From Turritopsis dohrnii (taxonomy: Eukaryota > Cnidaria > Hydrozoa > Anthoathecata > Oceaniidae), in the NCBI GenBank assembly GCA_027922465.2, contig BQMF02000294.1, positions 186,001 to 250,000 of the forward strand: DNA of 64,000 bases. The letters run 5' to 3'. Shown piece by piece: positions 11,348 through 24,860 of this stretch (positions within the stretch are counted from its first letter, which is position 1; the number at the start of each line of letters is the position of its first letter). The position numbers and the translations under genes were made by a program. The notes under the pieces are model-generated. The model ran no database searches. It was given only the letters and a program-made list of their open reading frames with translations, and was not told the origin of the DNA.

Positions 11348-14300
11348 CTAAAGAGCATATCTTTTTTACTTAAATCCGATATCTACCAAAGGAGGTAACT
11401 TTAGGTAGTTTATTTATTATATATGCATGATTTATCATTTACAGGTAATCTTCTTAATAGAACTATGTGACAATGTAAAATAATTTTAAAAGTAGTTCAT
11501 GGTTTCGTTATCTAAATGACTCGGAATAGTACTAAACTAGTAACCCGTGTAAAATTTTTTTACAGGTTTTAATCAGAGAGAAAGGCTTAGTATAATGAAT
11601 TTTAATATGATAAAGTTCCTCAATTGTTTGGAATGTAGAATGTTTAGAATGTAGTATCCTGTGTAGAACAGCGTGTAGAACACAGGTTTTAAATCATCAA
11701 AAATAAAAATTAGCGCTGTGCATCCACTTTTTACATAAATTGTATAAATTGAAGATGCAATGCAATGGTTCCCCATGATTAAAAATATCTAACGTCAATA
11801 CAGAAAAAACACTCTTCACTCTTTTAATTAAAAATCTCTAGGTATTCCGGCTAAAGCATATTTAGTTCAACAGTGGAGTTATGAACAGAAAAACCTTTTA
11901 ATCTGAAACACATCAAAATCTATATTCTAATATGCGCTGTATCTTTCACGATACGATATATGCAGTAGCAAAAATAAATTGTGCGTACAGGTAAACAACA
12001 AAAAGATTAAAATCGCTGTAACTGTTCATGGAATCCACACCCCAATGTAAATAAAAGCCAAATGCGAAAGTCGTAAAAGTGTCAAAATGTGAATTAAAAA
12101 CAATTGCGATTTTCTTTACGAACCCAGAGCGTCATGATTAAAAACCATGACATTCATTTCTTTCTTTGAAAAAAACAAAACAAACAAACAAAAAAGTTCT
12201 AAAGCGTACTTACCCTAAAAGCGTTAATAAATCTTCGCGCAATACTTTCTATTGTTTCTTGATCTCGCGAATAATCAAAAGAATTTGAAACAATTAAATG
12301 CAATGCAATGTTTTCCCTTATACTAATCGTAGAAAAATGGTCTGACACTCCATTATGAATAAGTGACCGCAAAAACGACCCAAAATTTTAGAGAGTGAAA
12401 GCGTGAAAAAAAGCGGATGCACAGCGCGTATTAGAATATAGATTGTAATACCGAAAATAATAATAATAAAAAAAAAGAAACAAAAAGAAAGGAAATTCAA
12501 GTACGCAATTATCCTAAAAACAATAACTAAGAACAAAAATTTACATAGAAGATAAAAAGTCACAAATAAAATCATACAGCCAAAGTTATATACCTAGGCA
12601 TAGTACGTAAATGATTACCATAACACAAAATATGCATAAACACGATAAAATATAAACTTAAGAAAAATACAGCCAACAACGCTTATTTTTTGTAGGATAA
12701 TTTCATTGCACAGTCATTTAAATTACATAATCCATTCTTCTCTTAAGTAACTCTCTCAACATTATAACCCATCATGTGCTTCATTTCTATTTTAACAGAT
12801 GAAAACATTCAAAAAACATATACAAAAAACCTAATCATGCTATGACGAAATCTCAAGAAAAACAAAACAAAGTAAAAGAAACTTTGAAAATATATTAACC
12901 TTAAAAATAATAATTAAAAACACAAATGTAATGACAGAATTAGTATAGCTGAAAAATTTTCAACATATGAAAACATTCGTGGAGCCATTTTTTATTTCCA
13001 GTTCAAAGCTCCTCTCTGCGCTGGAAAATTCAAAACACAACAGTAAACATCCCTCTTATCCTTTATTTATCCACTAATACTAACTATGTTTTAACTAAAT
13101 AGATACTATTTTAACTTTACCTTTCAATACCAATTCACATCATCATGATAGTAAACAATATTGATCATGTTCTGTAGCCATTATCAAACACTTCAAAACT
13201 CTTTTACTTTCTATATTTCATACCTGTAAACAAATTAATAACACTCGATTAACTTTCCAGCATACTTTCCTATTGTAAACATACACTTTCTATTTGTTTT
13301 CTACTGCAATTTCACTACCATTTTTATACAGTGAAAGACATAAAAATGCTTTCTTCGTAACTTCATAACTGTGGAGCCATTTTGAAATAAATAAAATATT
13401 TAAGCAAACCAAAACAAAAGGCATAAATGGCTGGCAAAGCATCAAACATCGTCAGTAGATACAATTTGACAGCATAACACGCTCCCTACTTCCACAGCCA
13501 TGAGTAAGGAAAACAGTCATAGCTGTGGGACCATTTTTAATTGATCTGTAAATAAATAAATCAAATCAAATCTTCTTTGCTAACTATAAAAATAATAATA
13601 GCGCGCGTTACCAAAACAAATTACTCTCGTCTTCGTTTTTCATCCAGCAGCATAGACATACTAAACCAAAGAATTATTTTGACTCATATACTAAGATATC
13701 TATTTAAATCTATAGCATTTAATCTTTCAAAACTAAATTAAAACCATTCCTTACTGTGTAAAAAAACATCATTTTGTTCTGCATTTCTTCACTACACTTT
13801 CTTCTGTATAGCGATATTTGATAACTAAAACGTAAACAAACATTTAAATACATTTAAATACAAATACATATACCTAACTTGTTCTTTTATTAATCAAAAA
13901 TAAAAGTTTTATAATAATACCTTTTGTTCGTTCGATCTTTCTGCAGCTAATTTTTTAAAAACTTCACTGCACTTCTTCTGTATATCTAAATATGATTTAG
14001 TAAAAGTTTAGCAATAAACACGATAATAAAACGTTTTATAATAATAACAATACCTTCGTGCATACAAATGTGTGTTTCTTCGTCAGTTCTTTCGTCGATT
14101 TGCTGCCTAAAACAATCAAATTTAAATAAGAATATTCGTATACAAAAAGAAACACGTCTTCTTCGCGAAGTTTCTTGCTCACGAAATGATTGTTGACAAA
14201 TTTCGAACGAAGAAGATTTGCATTGCTCGCACTCCTCCAAAGACGTTTTTCGGCTGATTTCCACTGCGCAAACCAAAAATAAGAAAACGGAGGAGCATAT

Positions 14301-14855
14301 ACTAATCGCGGAAAATCAAAAAAACGCTCTCACCACTGCGTGGCTTTACGACGAAAAGGAAAAAAATAAGAAGGATTTGACCGTGAGAAAAAACCCAAAT
14401 ATGTCACTCTCTAAAATAAAAGTGGGATGCACAACGTGAATTACCGGGTGCACCAGAAAAAACTCCGGACGTTTGAAGAGATATTACGTGAAGTAGAAAA
14501 CATATTTTTCAAAAAAATTTTTTTAAACGTGTAGAGGAAAGATTGAAAAAAATTTTCCTTTTTAAATTATTACTTTTGGTTAAGTCGATGAAAAGTTATT
14601 AAAGGAAAACTAAAAAAGCAATTTTCAAAAAAGTGCAAAAAAACGCTAAAAATGGCTAACAAAAGTCCATCAATGAATCTGTAATAATATAGTGCAAGTG
14701 CACGAGATTTATGAACTTTTTTACTATAAATGATGATAGTAAAGAAGAATATTCATTTTCGAGGGCTTTCGCTAGAAACATGATTTCAAAACGTTTCAAA
14801 TGTTTTCTCCTAGTGAGAACATTTTTTACAGAAATATTGATGTATTTTTTTCAAG

Positions 14856-15929
14856 ATGCCTCGTTTAACATTAGATCAACGCGTTTGGATATGTATCGAA
14901 TTTTCAAAATGTAACAATGCACGTGAGGTTATTAGACGTTGGGTGAACCGTTGGCCAAACGATCGTCCTCCAACCGATAAAACAGTTAAACAAACATTTC
15001 TTAAGTTTGAAGCAGAAGCTACCTGTCACAACCTAAACAAGGGTCGAAGTGGCAGGGCACGTACAGTGAGAACTGCTAGAAACATCAATAATGTTAGAAC
15101 ATCACTCCAACAAGACGGTATTCGGACATCGAGAAGAAATGGATTAAACTTATCCCCTTCCTCATTCCTAAGAGAGTTAAAATTTCATCCATACGTTTTA
15201 GTGAAGAAGCAGCGATTGAAAGATGGTGACTCAGCTCGACGACTAGCTTTTTGCAACTGGTTCCAAAATAGTTTGAACAACCAAAATTTTTTACAGAACT
15301 TGATCATATCTGACGAGGCTATTTTTAGTCTGAATTCAGATGTTAATTCAAAAAATGTTATTTATTACTCTCCTTATGGACAAGGTCATCCACCAGACCA
15401 CTATATTGAATTTGAGCAAGGTGCTGATCAAATAATGGTGTGGATGGGCCTGACTGGTACAGGACAGGTGCTAGGTCCTCACTTTGTTCGTAACCGACTT
15501 GATACGCGTGAATATTTACGAATTGTTAGGTACCATGTAGTGCAGGGTGATTTTAGGAGGTTAAATATAAACAGAGCAACAACTTGGTGAGTCCAGGATG
15601 GGGCTCCTGCTCACACCAGCAATGCAACAATAAGGTACCTTCAAGGACAGTTCCCAGGTAAAGTAGTGAGTAAACAAGGTGATGTTCCATGGCCTCCAAG
15701 ATCTCCAGACTTGACAGTCTGTGACTTTTTCTTGTGGGGCTATTTAAAACATCAAATTTGGACACAGCCCCAAAACCGTCTGCCTCAAAATATCAGAGAT
15801 CTGAAAATAGCCCTACAAAATGCATCGAATAATTTGGATCCAGCTATGATAAGAAATGCATTTAATGGTATGGTAAATTGTGTAAACAAGTGTATTTTAA
15901 TAAATGGAAATACATTTGCAGATGAATAA
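14856..15929 (+). pseudogene. mariner-family transposase, one nonsense codon
   Basis: A cut-and-paste DDE transposase. The N-terminal half has a helix-turn-helix region of the DUF4817 type (L-T-L-D-Q-R-V-W-I...T-V-K-Q-T-F-L-K-F). Catalytic motifs: I-I-S-D-E-A-I-F, V-Q-D-G-A-P-A-H-T and P-W-P-P-R-S-P-D-L-T-V-C-D-F-F-L-W. By my count 41 residues separate the second and third Asp, i.e. a DD41D pattern rather than DD34D. An in-frame TGA at 15588-15590, just before the V-Q-D-G-A motif (probably a former Trp TGG), breaks it; the frame is otherwise continuous to TAA at 15927-15929. Length of about 357 codons is normal for the family. Confidence 0.9.
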
Positions 15930-16327
15930 AAATTATGTTGTTTATGGCGCGCCAAAAGGAGCTTTATTACTATTCTAGGTAATTTTAGCCTTCTGATCGA
16001 TTATAATACTATCAATCAGCATTTTATTACTATCTTGAAGCAATATAATACTATGTTGATGATTATAAAACTACTGAAAAAGAATGGTTGACGCGTAACG
16101 TTATTATAACAGTAAATATGGTAAATATAAGACTTTGTTCATGATTATAATACTATCCATTGTTTCTATGAGCACATATAAGTATGTTTATTTGTAAGAC
16201 TTAGGTCTTAACTTTCTAAGGTCACGTGAATAGACCTGTTATGAACTTGATTACCCAAACACGTACGTTCCAGAAGGGACGGTGGTCGTTTTATTAAAAA
16301 AGCGCGAAATCGTGACAGAAAAAAAAT

Positions 16328-18025
16328 ATGGCAGATTCTTGCAACCTTGATATTCTAGAAGAATTCATTCCAGATATTGAGCAACTGTTTGACGATTGTA
16401 AAAGCTGCTTAGGTGTAAATGACGAACGTGTTTCTTTGCGTATAGACGAATTGGAGTCAGCCCAGCATATAACTTCGTGTTATATCGATGTACTGAGGGG
16501 GGCAGTTCAAAATGAAATCATAGAAAAATTGGAGGACATTTTAAGAGTTATGGAGCAGTATCGAAGTCATTTTGAAAATAAAGTCAATTTTAGTAAAATA
16601 CGAAAACAGTGCACCACTTCCAAAAAGTTTGAATTGTCTCAAAGTGGCAGGGCAGGTCGGCCAAAAATGATCATTTCAGAAGAACAAGTTTCTGCACTAC
16701 GATCACTTGGAATGAAATGGAACAAAATAGCAAATTTGTTAGGCGTTAGTGTGTACACCTTAAGAAGGAGGCGTAAAGAAGATTTTGGTGAAGAATTCTC
16801 TTACCACGAGATGACAGACCCTCAGTTAGATAACTTAATTCGAAATGTATTGACAGAACAGCCTTGTCTAGGGAACGAATGTTGATTGGGCAGCTTTTAT
16901 CTATGGGCTTCTGGTTGCAAAGAAAAGAGAAAGCATCAAAAGGATTTATCCGGAAAGGTCAAATCGTTTTAAAAGAAGAAAAATCTTCCGCAGGGCTTAC
17001 AGTGTCCCCTGTTCCAATGCATTATGGTAAATGTAATTTCAGATCTAATATGTATGTTAAAACCCTGATCCTCCCCATAATTGATACTTAAGACTCAACC
17101 TCAATGATCTTGAAAAAATGTTACACCTTTTATGTGAGTTGTGAAAAATGACTTCTGTTTGTACTTTTTTCGTAAAACTAGCCTAAATCTAGCTGGTCTG
17201 ATTTCAGATGATTTAATTATAGCATTGAATCCTTTTTCAGGCATGTCGATGGTAACCATAAATTAATCCGCTGGCGTCTGGTTATTCATGGTGGTATTGA
17301 TGGATATTCCCGTTTGATAGTGATGCTTCACTGCTCCCCAAACAACAAAGCAGAAACTGTTCTGGCACTGTTTCAAGAAGCAATTCAAACCTATCGCATT
17401 CCTTTACGCCTACGTACTGATCATGGAACTGAAAATGTCGCTATTGCCAGGTTTATGTTAGAACACCATGGTTTATCAGAAAGACCAGTTATTACTGGTA
17501 AATCCGTCCACAATCAACGAATTGAGAGACTTTGGGTAGACGTATTTATTTGTGACTCAACAATATCGAAACATATTTTATTTTTTGGAAGAACACCATG
17601 AAATCAATCCGGACAATGACACGCACATTTTTGCCTTACATTTTATATTCATTCCACGTATCAATCGCTCATTGAGGGAATTTTGTGGCACTTGGAATTA
17701 TCATCCCTTGAGAACCGAAGGCAATCGAACTCCAATGGCTATATGGACAGAGGGCTTCTATGCACATACTGGATACTCAAACAGACAAGATTTGTTGCAG
17801 ATGACCAATAACGACACTCTTTATGGTGTGGATTTCGATGGCCCAACCCCCGAATTGCAGACCAACAATAATATTGTAGTTCCTGCCATAGAATTAGAAT
17901 TGGATGACGACCAGCACGAGTACATTCGTGCCAATTTCAATCCGCTCGAAAATGATGGCAATTATGGCATTAATCTATTTTGTGCGTTATTAGAATATCT
18001 CCAGGATCAGAGCAACAAGACATAA
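16328..18025 (+). pseudogene. integrase-type DDE transposase of IS3EU-like element 2
   Basis: Homologous along its length to the protein at 44039-45484. N-terminal helical region from ATG 16328, then a helix-turn-helix (G-R-P-K...W-N-K-I-A-N-L-L-G-V-S-V-Y-T-L-R-R-R). Next comes an IS3-like linker, and then an rve-like core with H-V-D-G-N-H-K-L-I-R-W, R-T-D-H-G-T-E-N-V and H-N-Q-R-I-E-R-L-W supplying the D, D and E. An intron, 17027-17240 (GTAAAT...TTTTTCAG), splits the Trp codon just before the first catalytic motif. Frameshifts are visible near 16,875, near 16,930 and near 17,550, so it is a pseudogene. Role by family: cuts and joins the transposon ends. Confidence 0.85.
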
Positions 18026-18399
18026 GTAGCTTATAAGTGAATTTCTTATGTAAAACATTTTTACAAACACTTGAAAAATAACATCAAAGGCAAAAACCGG
18101 TGTCCTATCTTAGCATTTTTATCGCAAGTTCAACTCTATTCCATCGATATGTACCTCTCTGAAAAATATGAAACGAAAGGAGTAAGGCTAACGAAATAGA
18201 AATATGGTTAATTATTATCGGGTAACCGTAAAGCATCAGCATATATAGAGGAACGAAAAAAACACACGAATACCGAAAATTCGCATAGTACATCGAAATA
18301 TGAAAAGTACATTTTGTGTAAGTGCAAAAACGTTTTTGCGTCTTGCCTTTTTTATAGAACAAAATAACTTGTCAAAATAAACTACAATGTTCAAAGCAT

Positions 18400-21300
18400 T
18401 CAAACTCGACCAAAGAAAGGTGACTCTGTTATCGCACTGTCCATGTTGTCTGCCATGATATCTAGCGAGTTAATATGCGTAGGTAAAGTTACCACCAGAG
18501 CGCATGTAGAGGATATAGGCAAACAGTGACAACCTGGAGGACAGTTAAATTTGAACTGGACGGAAATTTTTTTTCTCAAATCCTAAAACAGGGATGTTCC
18601 AACTGCCAGTGATGAATTGACAAACGTCGGCGAGACTATGTTGCAACGTTTCTAAAATTTAAAATTCAATAATTTAGTTTATAACTGGCTGCTATAAAAT
18701 TTCGTCGAGGTGCCATTGATTAAACTTTTTACAAATGATTTGGTCGAAACAACGGCCACCAGAGACTGACATGATTTCAGATCAACATGAATTACATGTA
18801 AACGGCCTCTTACTATATATCTTACTATCTTACTATACTAAACTACTTACTATCATAATATAATTTTTCCAAGTAGTCACAAAAATATTTATACAAGTTT
18901 TCTTCGATCGGTAAATTGTTCGATCCTTCATCAGAGAACACAGGATCTAACTCATCATAAAATCTCTCTAAGGACAACCCGTCCAGTAGCGAAACAAAAC
19001 ATTCTTTAAATCCAATAGGATTTTGTCTGATTGCTTCCAATAGTCCATGGACTTTCAAGCCGTCAGCTAACTGCTGTAAAGCTGAGAGTCTTGGTTCCAC
19101 AACCATTTTGTAGTAAATCAACCTACACAAACAAAATCCAAAAACAATGAAAAATTACAGATCGAGGTTCTCTTTTTGTCGCACTTTTCTCTCCTCCCTC
19201 ACCCTTCTGCGTAAATACTTTTCACACAGATGCTGTCGGAAATTGCCGAATGTCGCTGCGAAATAATTGATGAATGGGTGAAAAACAACATGCTTTAATT
19301 CCAGTTGTTAAGTAAAGCTTACTTCAAAATACCATCTCTTGAATCTAAACATTCGTTGGTGGGAAGACCTCTATATCCGATCTTTGCTAAAAACTCGAAT
19401 GATTCATCCAGTGTCAACGCGTTCTGGAAGCTTTCATCTGAATCAGCATTTGCTAACTGTTAATAAAGAAACAATATTGGTAGTGTGGGTGCTGCTGAGT
19501 TATGCTTTATCATATAAAAACAAAAGATAAAATTATATATAAATTTTTATTAACATTACTTGTTTCAATGTTGGTTCCTCCAGAAAATCTTTTGGAACAT
19601 CTAACTTCATAGGGTCAAAACTGCCACTAGTGCTGACTATTAGATAACACCAATTATTCAAGATATTTGGTATTGGACCCTCCTGCAACAAAGACCTTGC
19701 CATCAATTGCCCAGCATAATAGAAATCTTTTCCTGTTAACCAACATTAAACTTTCTATTGGTGCACCGTTTTCAAATAGGCTGGCCAACATTTGTTTAAG
19801 ACATTCTAAAATAAAAAAATAAAGACAAATGTCAATGTTGTGATACAAATTAGATATCCCTTCAGATTAGTAATGGTAATTGTGGGTCCCTGTATGATCT
19901 GAAAGACCTTAATAAAGCAAAAACAAAGGAAAATTTGTGTCTTTTTTACATAAAACAAGCCTCGTCTGAATGCAGTCAGTCAGTATCAGTAATAGGCAGT
20001 TCCAACTTCCAATTGTCATGTATTGGTATAGGTCCTGTAGAAGATACACAAAAACAGAAACAATAAAATACATAAAACAAAAATATATAATTATTACAAA
20101 AAAATTAAGTCTGGCCTGTTTCAGATATTTAGGAAAGTCACATTCTACACATTTTTTTATAAGAAACATGTATAAGAAACCTACATGTAGAATCTTCAAA
20201 AATTAAGAAACTTTTACTACTACATTATGCCTATTTCTGAAATAAGAAACTTTAGTAAGGAGCTATTTGTGAATGGACATTGCATTTGTATTTTCAAATA
20301 GAATTTTCGAATTTGAAATGTTTTGTTTTTGTTTCGTCAATCGTTGGGCAGTTTGTTACTTGTGCTGTTGTATTATTGTTTTAATAAAAGAGACTTTGAA
20401 ACAAAAAATTCTATTCGTTTATTTTGAAGCCTACAAATTAAAGAACTTTAATTAACTTTTAGAAAACTGGCTATTTATTTGATATAAGAAACCCTTATTT
20501 TACTAGGAAAAATAAGAAACTAATAAGAAACTTTTGGAACTAAAAACATGGATTTTCAGCAAAAAAAATAAGAAACTTTTAGAACTAGGCCCTTCGCCAG
20601 GTTTCTTATAAAAAAAACAAAAACGCGTAATGATTTTAAGCCAGAACAATTTTATAGAATAAAATATATAATTTGTTACACACAATTACAAATATCAAGA
20701 ATGCAATATGAATACACAAGAGTAACAAAATTTGATCAAACTCACCAGTTAAAAATTCCCTTTTTACTCCTCCTGTATCAATAGCTGTTTCCTTAAGAAA
20801 GGTGACAATGACATTATTTTCAGGGCATGTCCATTGTTTTTTACAGTGGGAAACAAAATCAGGCCAAGCATAATGTCTTCGACACTTCAACATTTCTCTA
20901 CTTTGAGATTTTTGAACCTTTCCAAGTTCTACTAAAATATCATTTCTTTCCAACATAAAATCTCTGTCAGGTTGAAATGGTTGTTCTTCCTTATATGCAA
21001 TTGTAGTATCCCCATCATTGGATTGTAACTCTTCTGTGTCTGAGTCATACAATATTAAATCAAATTTTTCTTCAGCACATGTTCTTGCATGCTCATTAAT
21101 GAGATTAGATGGAAAAGGTTGAAAACATATTGGACAGGATATTTTCGATCTGGGTGCAAAATATTTTCTTATGTTTGATTCCCTTGTATTTGAATACGAT
21201 GATGATGGTGGCTTCTCTACAGCATTTAATTTCAACACACTAGTAGTTTGTGGCTTTTCCAGTTCTTTGGAATTTGATATTTTTGTTGACTTATCTTCTA

Positions 21301-22009
21301 CTATCTCTGTAATGCTGTTATCCTTAACATCCCTTGTTAAGTCAGTGTTTGGTTTTGAAATGAAAGGACTAAGCTCCAACATCTTATCATCATCAACACT
21401 GCTATCGTCACTACTATCATCATTTTGTGGATAAGGAGTAAAGTGTTTCTTGCTCCTGATATATACAGGACCTTGTCCAGTTATATGTTTCATGGTCTTA
21501 TAATCCCATTCTTGGATGCCAGGAGAAACAAATGTATCTTCAACAGCTTTTACATATGTGAAATTCATGTTCTTGAACTTTGAAAAAGCTTCTGTAATTG
21601 CATCACGTACAAGATACCCATCCATGTCACTTGAAAATTTAATGGCTGATGCAACTAACCCATTGTTATAATAAAACGCTCTATCAGATTTCCTGGGTAC
21701 GTGGGAAACCTCAGGATCATTAATAAAAACTACATCTTTTAATGTTTCTGTGACTTTAGTTTTTCTTTCTTTTCCACTGGCTGATTTCCTCTTTCTTTGA
21801 GGTGGACCCCAAACGGCTGCAGCTGTTAAATTTTGTGGTGCACCTTTTTTAAAACCACTTCCTTCCCCCTCCTCTTCACCACCCTTACTATTACCACTAG
21901 GGTAAAGACGCCGAAGGGTTTGTTTCACTGTTTTTGTTTCATCTATTGGCATTCTCTTGGCAGCTTTCACCAAATTGGTGAGAGAAGTGATTAGTTCTTT
22001 CTCTGCCAT
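18400..22009 (-). pseudogene. HECT-domain E3 ubiquitin ligase-like protein of IS3EU-like element 2
   Basis: Exon 1 from ATG 22009 (M-A-E-K-E-L-I) to 20746 (GTGAGT). It contains a Ser/Asp-rich middle, a C-P-I-C-x10-H-x3-C finger (around 21,150-21,090) of UBZ/C2HC type, and the start of a HECT N-lobe (T-F-L-K-E-T-A-I-D-T-G-G-V-K-R-E-F). Exon 2 starts at 19805 in matching phase and has the N-lobe phrase N-R-K-R-F-L-L...A-G-G-S-N-T; a frameshift lies near 19,660. A further exon covers 19123 to about 18850 (ending before GTAAGT). The last exon, from about 18534, has L-P-I-S-S-T-C-A-L-V-V-T-L-P-T-H with the thioester Cys codon at 18502-18504, ending F-G-R-V stop at 18400. HECT enzymes pass ubiquitin through this Cys. 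Possible role: modifying host or transposon proteins; not shown. Confidence 0.8.
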
Positions 22010-23600
22010 CTTGATTTCCACGAGGTCAAAGCAGCCAGAACATTTCGGGTAAAACAAAACTCGTAGATTTTGTTAACCGAGTCAAACCTAGTCTAGACCT
22101 TTAGACGGAAGTTTTATAAAACAAAACGTGATAGTATAATATTCGAGAAGTTAGTTTTAAAAAAATCACAACGAAGCTTAATAATTGTTTTTTAGTATTA
22201 TATTTTGTTCCTTTCATTATAATCGCTGTTCTTCATAATAAATTCGTTTTAAAAGTATTATAATTAGTCACCTGTAGTATTAAATTTGGTTTCATAGTAT
22301 CATATTCGATACGTTGGAAATAAAGCTCCTTTTGGCGCACCATAGTTGTTCTTTATTGTTGTTTTTCACTTACTTCTCCATGTCGCTATTTTGTTAGCCA
22401 TTTTTAGCGTTTTTTTTGCACTTTTTTGAAAATTGCTTTTTTAGTTTTCTTTTAACCTTTAGACTCCGCTTAATTATTATGATCCGGTCCCTCAGCGCGC
22501 TAGGTTTTTAGGTAAAATATGGACTTCAGAGAAAAAGCGATAACTTCTGAACAGAAGAAGCTATTGAAGTGAAACTAGACTTTTTGGAAAGCTAAAAAGC
22601 TACTCTTCAAACACAATGAAAAAGATTACAGCTAAACCATACTGATAAAAAAATATAGTGACATGAAGTGACCCTAAATTTTCACAAAATTACGAAAAAT
22701 CAATTTTTTGGGTATTTTTTAATCAAAACCGAAAAAAAGTGGTTAGAAAACATTAGTTTGCTAAACCCTTTGGCTCAGATACCCTCAAACATATGTAAAT
22801 ACAGCCTGCATCAAAGAAAACTCATCAAAAATTAATTTGGTCCAAAAATTCAAGGTTGAAAAGGTGCCAAAAACCTGTTTTTTCCCGTAAAATTTCACTT
22901 TTCGTCAAAAAAGAAGCAAAGATGTGATGAATATTGCTTACTATCACATGATAAGTAATGGCAATCAAAAACAATAAAAATCAAAATCAAATATAAGAAA
23001 GAAAACAGAGAAAACAAGAAAAATAGTAAAAATATCAAGAAATTTGATTTTTGAAAGAGTAGTATGTGCGCGTGTTCCAAGCATTGTCGATATCAATAGT
23101 GTCGATATCAACACGTGCTTGTGTAAAGCTAATGTAGGTAAATTTCGAAAGTCTACTTGTAATGCTACAAAAACATTATCAAAAACTATCAATCAATGAA
23201 AAGCAGATAAAACAGTAATACAGTAATCTAACCTTCAGCGGCAGATTCTGTTGACGACTCCGATCCAACGTCAATGTCGACAATGTTTTTTCGTGTATGG
23301 TATATTTCAAAACAAGGCACTATGCATAGCGCTACGTTGCATGGCCTACACTCATAAATCACTTCTTTTCTCAAGCCCATCAAGTTACATCGAACACACC
23401 TGCTTTTCTTGCACCCAAGCGCTTGATTCTTCCTTGAAGGAAAATGGCGCTCGATAAGACGGAGTGGATTGTGGTTGGCGTTGATTGGTTCACCTGGCAC
23501 AGGAGCTGCATTTGGTTCACCAGTTAGATGGTGTGTGACAATATTCTTTATCAAAAGCATCCTGAACTTCATGTGATCAATTTTACTTGCAGGATTGAGC

Positions 23601-24860
23601 TTTTTATTTTTTTTTTATTTTTTTTATTTAAACGAATATTTTACAAGGAAAACCAATTCAGATATATATAAATCTGTTATCAACATGGGTCCTTGAAATA
23701 AATAGGTTAAAATATTAGAAGTATTAAAAATATACATATTTAGTAAAAAACATTAAAAAACAGTGGTGGCTATAAAAATCACACCTGAAACAAAAACCAC
23801 AAACAAATGAGAGTCAAAGCGAAGTAATGTCACACTTAAGACAAGAAACTAAAACTAAACAAAAATATGCAAAGAACTAATAAAACTATAAATAGTGATT
23901 TCTGAGTTTCAAAAGAAAGGCATTTGAGTCAGATTTTCTAATGTCCAGTGGAAGTGAGTTGTAAATATGTGCTCCAGTGTAAGAAAAACTGCCACGAGCA
24001 TATTCCAAGCGAAGCTTAGGTAGTTTCAGGATGTTACCATTGTTGCGTGTATTTCTTGTGTGATTGGTCTTCTTAAAATAATTTTTGAAATTTTCGCAAA
24101 CACTATCATTGTTATCCAAGCAGCGTCTGATGAAGTTACAAGACCGCATTTCCATCAATTTGATAGTATCATGTGGAATCAGGGAATCATTTCCAATAAT
24201 CGAACAGGCTCGTCTATGTAGAGATTGGAGTTTCAAAAGTTGTGTTTGAGAATTTCTGAGATGAACAAATCCACAATACGTTAATACTGGTTGAACCATT
24301 GATTGATAAATTGCCAATGCAGCTTTATCCGTAATCAAGGGTCTTATGCGATTCAGTAAACGTAATCTTCCGGATGCTTTTCGGTACGTTGAATCAAAGT
24401 TACTGCTTAAACTCAGTGATGGTTCGATAAGTACACCAAGATATTTGTATGAGGATGTCACCCTCACAGTTTGGTAGCCGTATGTCACATTTAACGAGCT
24501 GTTTTGTTTGGAGAGATTATTTTTCGAACCGAACAACATTTTTTCAGTTTTTCCGGCTCCGAGGTTCAAAATTAATTCATTCTCAAAGCACCATTTAAGT
24601 ATACAATTCATGTCGGATGAAAGTCGAGTTTCTATGATGTATAGGTCTTTCCCAGCTACAAACAAGACGGTATCGTCGGCATATTTAACAACTTCAGAAT
24701 GTCTCACAACGGTACTAAGATCATTAAAAAACATGGTGAACAGCAGAGGGCCTAAAACTGACCCCTGAGGCACTCCACTACTGACTGGATGTTCATCAGA
24801 CAGAGTGTTTTTAAATTGAACTTGTTGACATCTACCAAACAGATAAGTATGATAAGATGA
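23601..24860 (-). mobile_element. 5'-truncated non-LTR retrotransposon (LINE) inside piggyBac
   Basis: Starts abruptly inside the reverse transcriptase domain at about 24,860 and ends in an A/T-rich tail (on the minus strand AAATAAAAAAAATAAAAAAA...) at 23601. It splits the piggyBac frame between A-I-Y-N-S-F-I and K-L-N-P-A-S-K. 5' truncation plus A-rich tail is the mark of target-primed reverse transcription. I could not settle the exact target duplication. Confidence 0.85.
23886..24860 (-). pseudogene. LINE reverse transcriptase, C-terminal part
   Basis: Reads S-G-V-P-Q-G-S-V-L-G-P-L-L-F and Y-A-D-D-T (catalytic Asp pair), then Y-K-Y-L-G-V-L-I and the thumb and C-terminal segments with L-H-R-R-A-C-S-I-I-G. 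These are the RT motifs of the CR1/L2/Jockey-type LINEs. The frame from there to the stop at 23886 is uninterrupted, but the N-terminal RT fingers and the endonuclease are absent because the copy is truncated. The unbroken frame suggests a fairly recent insertion. Confidence 0.9.

Larger units (their letters stand above)
15943..22344. mobile_element. IS3EU-like DNA transposon 2 (integrase + HECT ligase), decayed
   Basis: 6,402 bp. Terminal inverted repeats start TATGGCGCGCCAAAAGGAGC on the left and end with the near-complement (TATGGTGCGCC...) at 22344. The 6-bp target duplication GTTGTT is at 15937-15942 and 22345-22350. A TAY start and 6-bp duplications are what I recall for the eukaryotic IS3-like superfamily IS3EU. 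It carries two convergent genes: an integrase-type transposase (plus) and a HECT-domain protein (minus), each with damage. It sits 13 bp past the stop codon of the mariner transposase. Confidence 0.85.

Noticed and set aside
12209..12400. A minus-strand open stretch ending in a perfect GTAAGT donor, reading like an exon (R-D-Q-E-T-I-E-S-I-A-R-R-F)
   Set aside because: It aligns with non-coding sequence of the Helitron family A interior (cattgcattgcat ... ctcgagaaccaatagggataac), so the open frame is a coincidence of a diverged copy.
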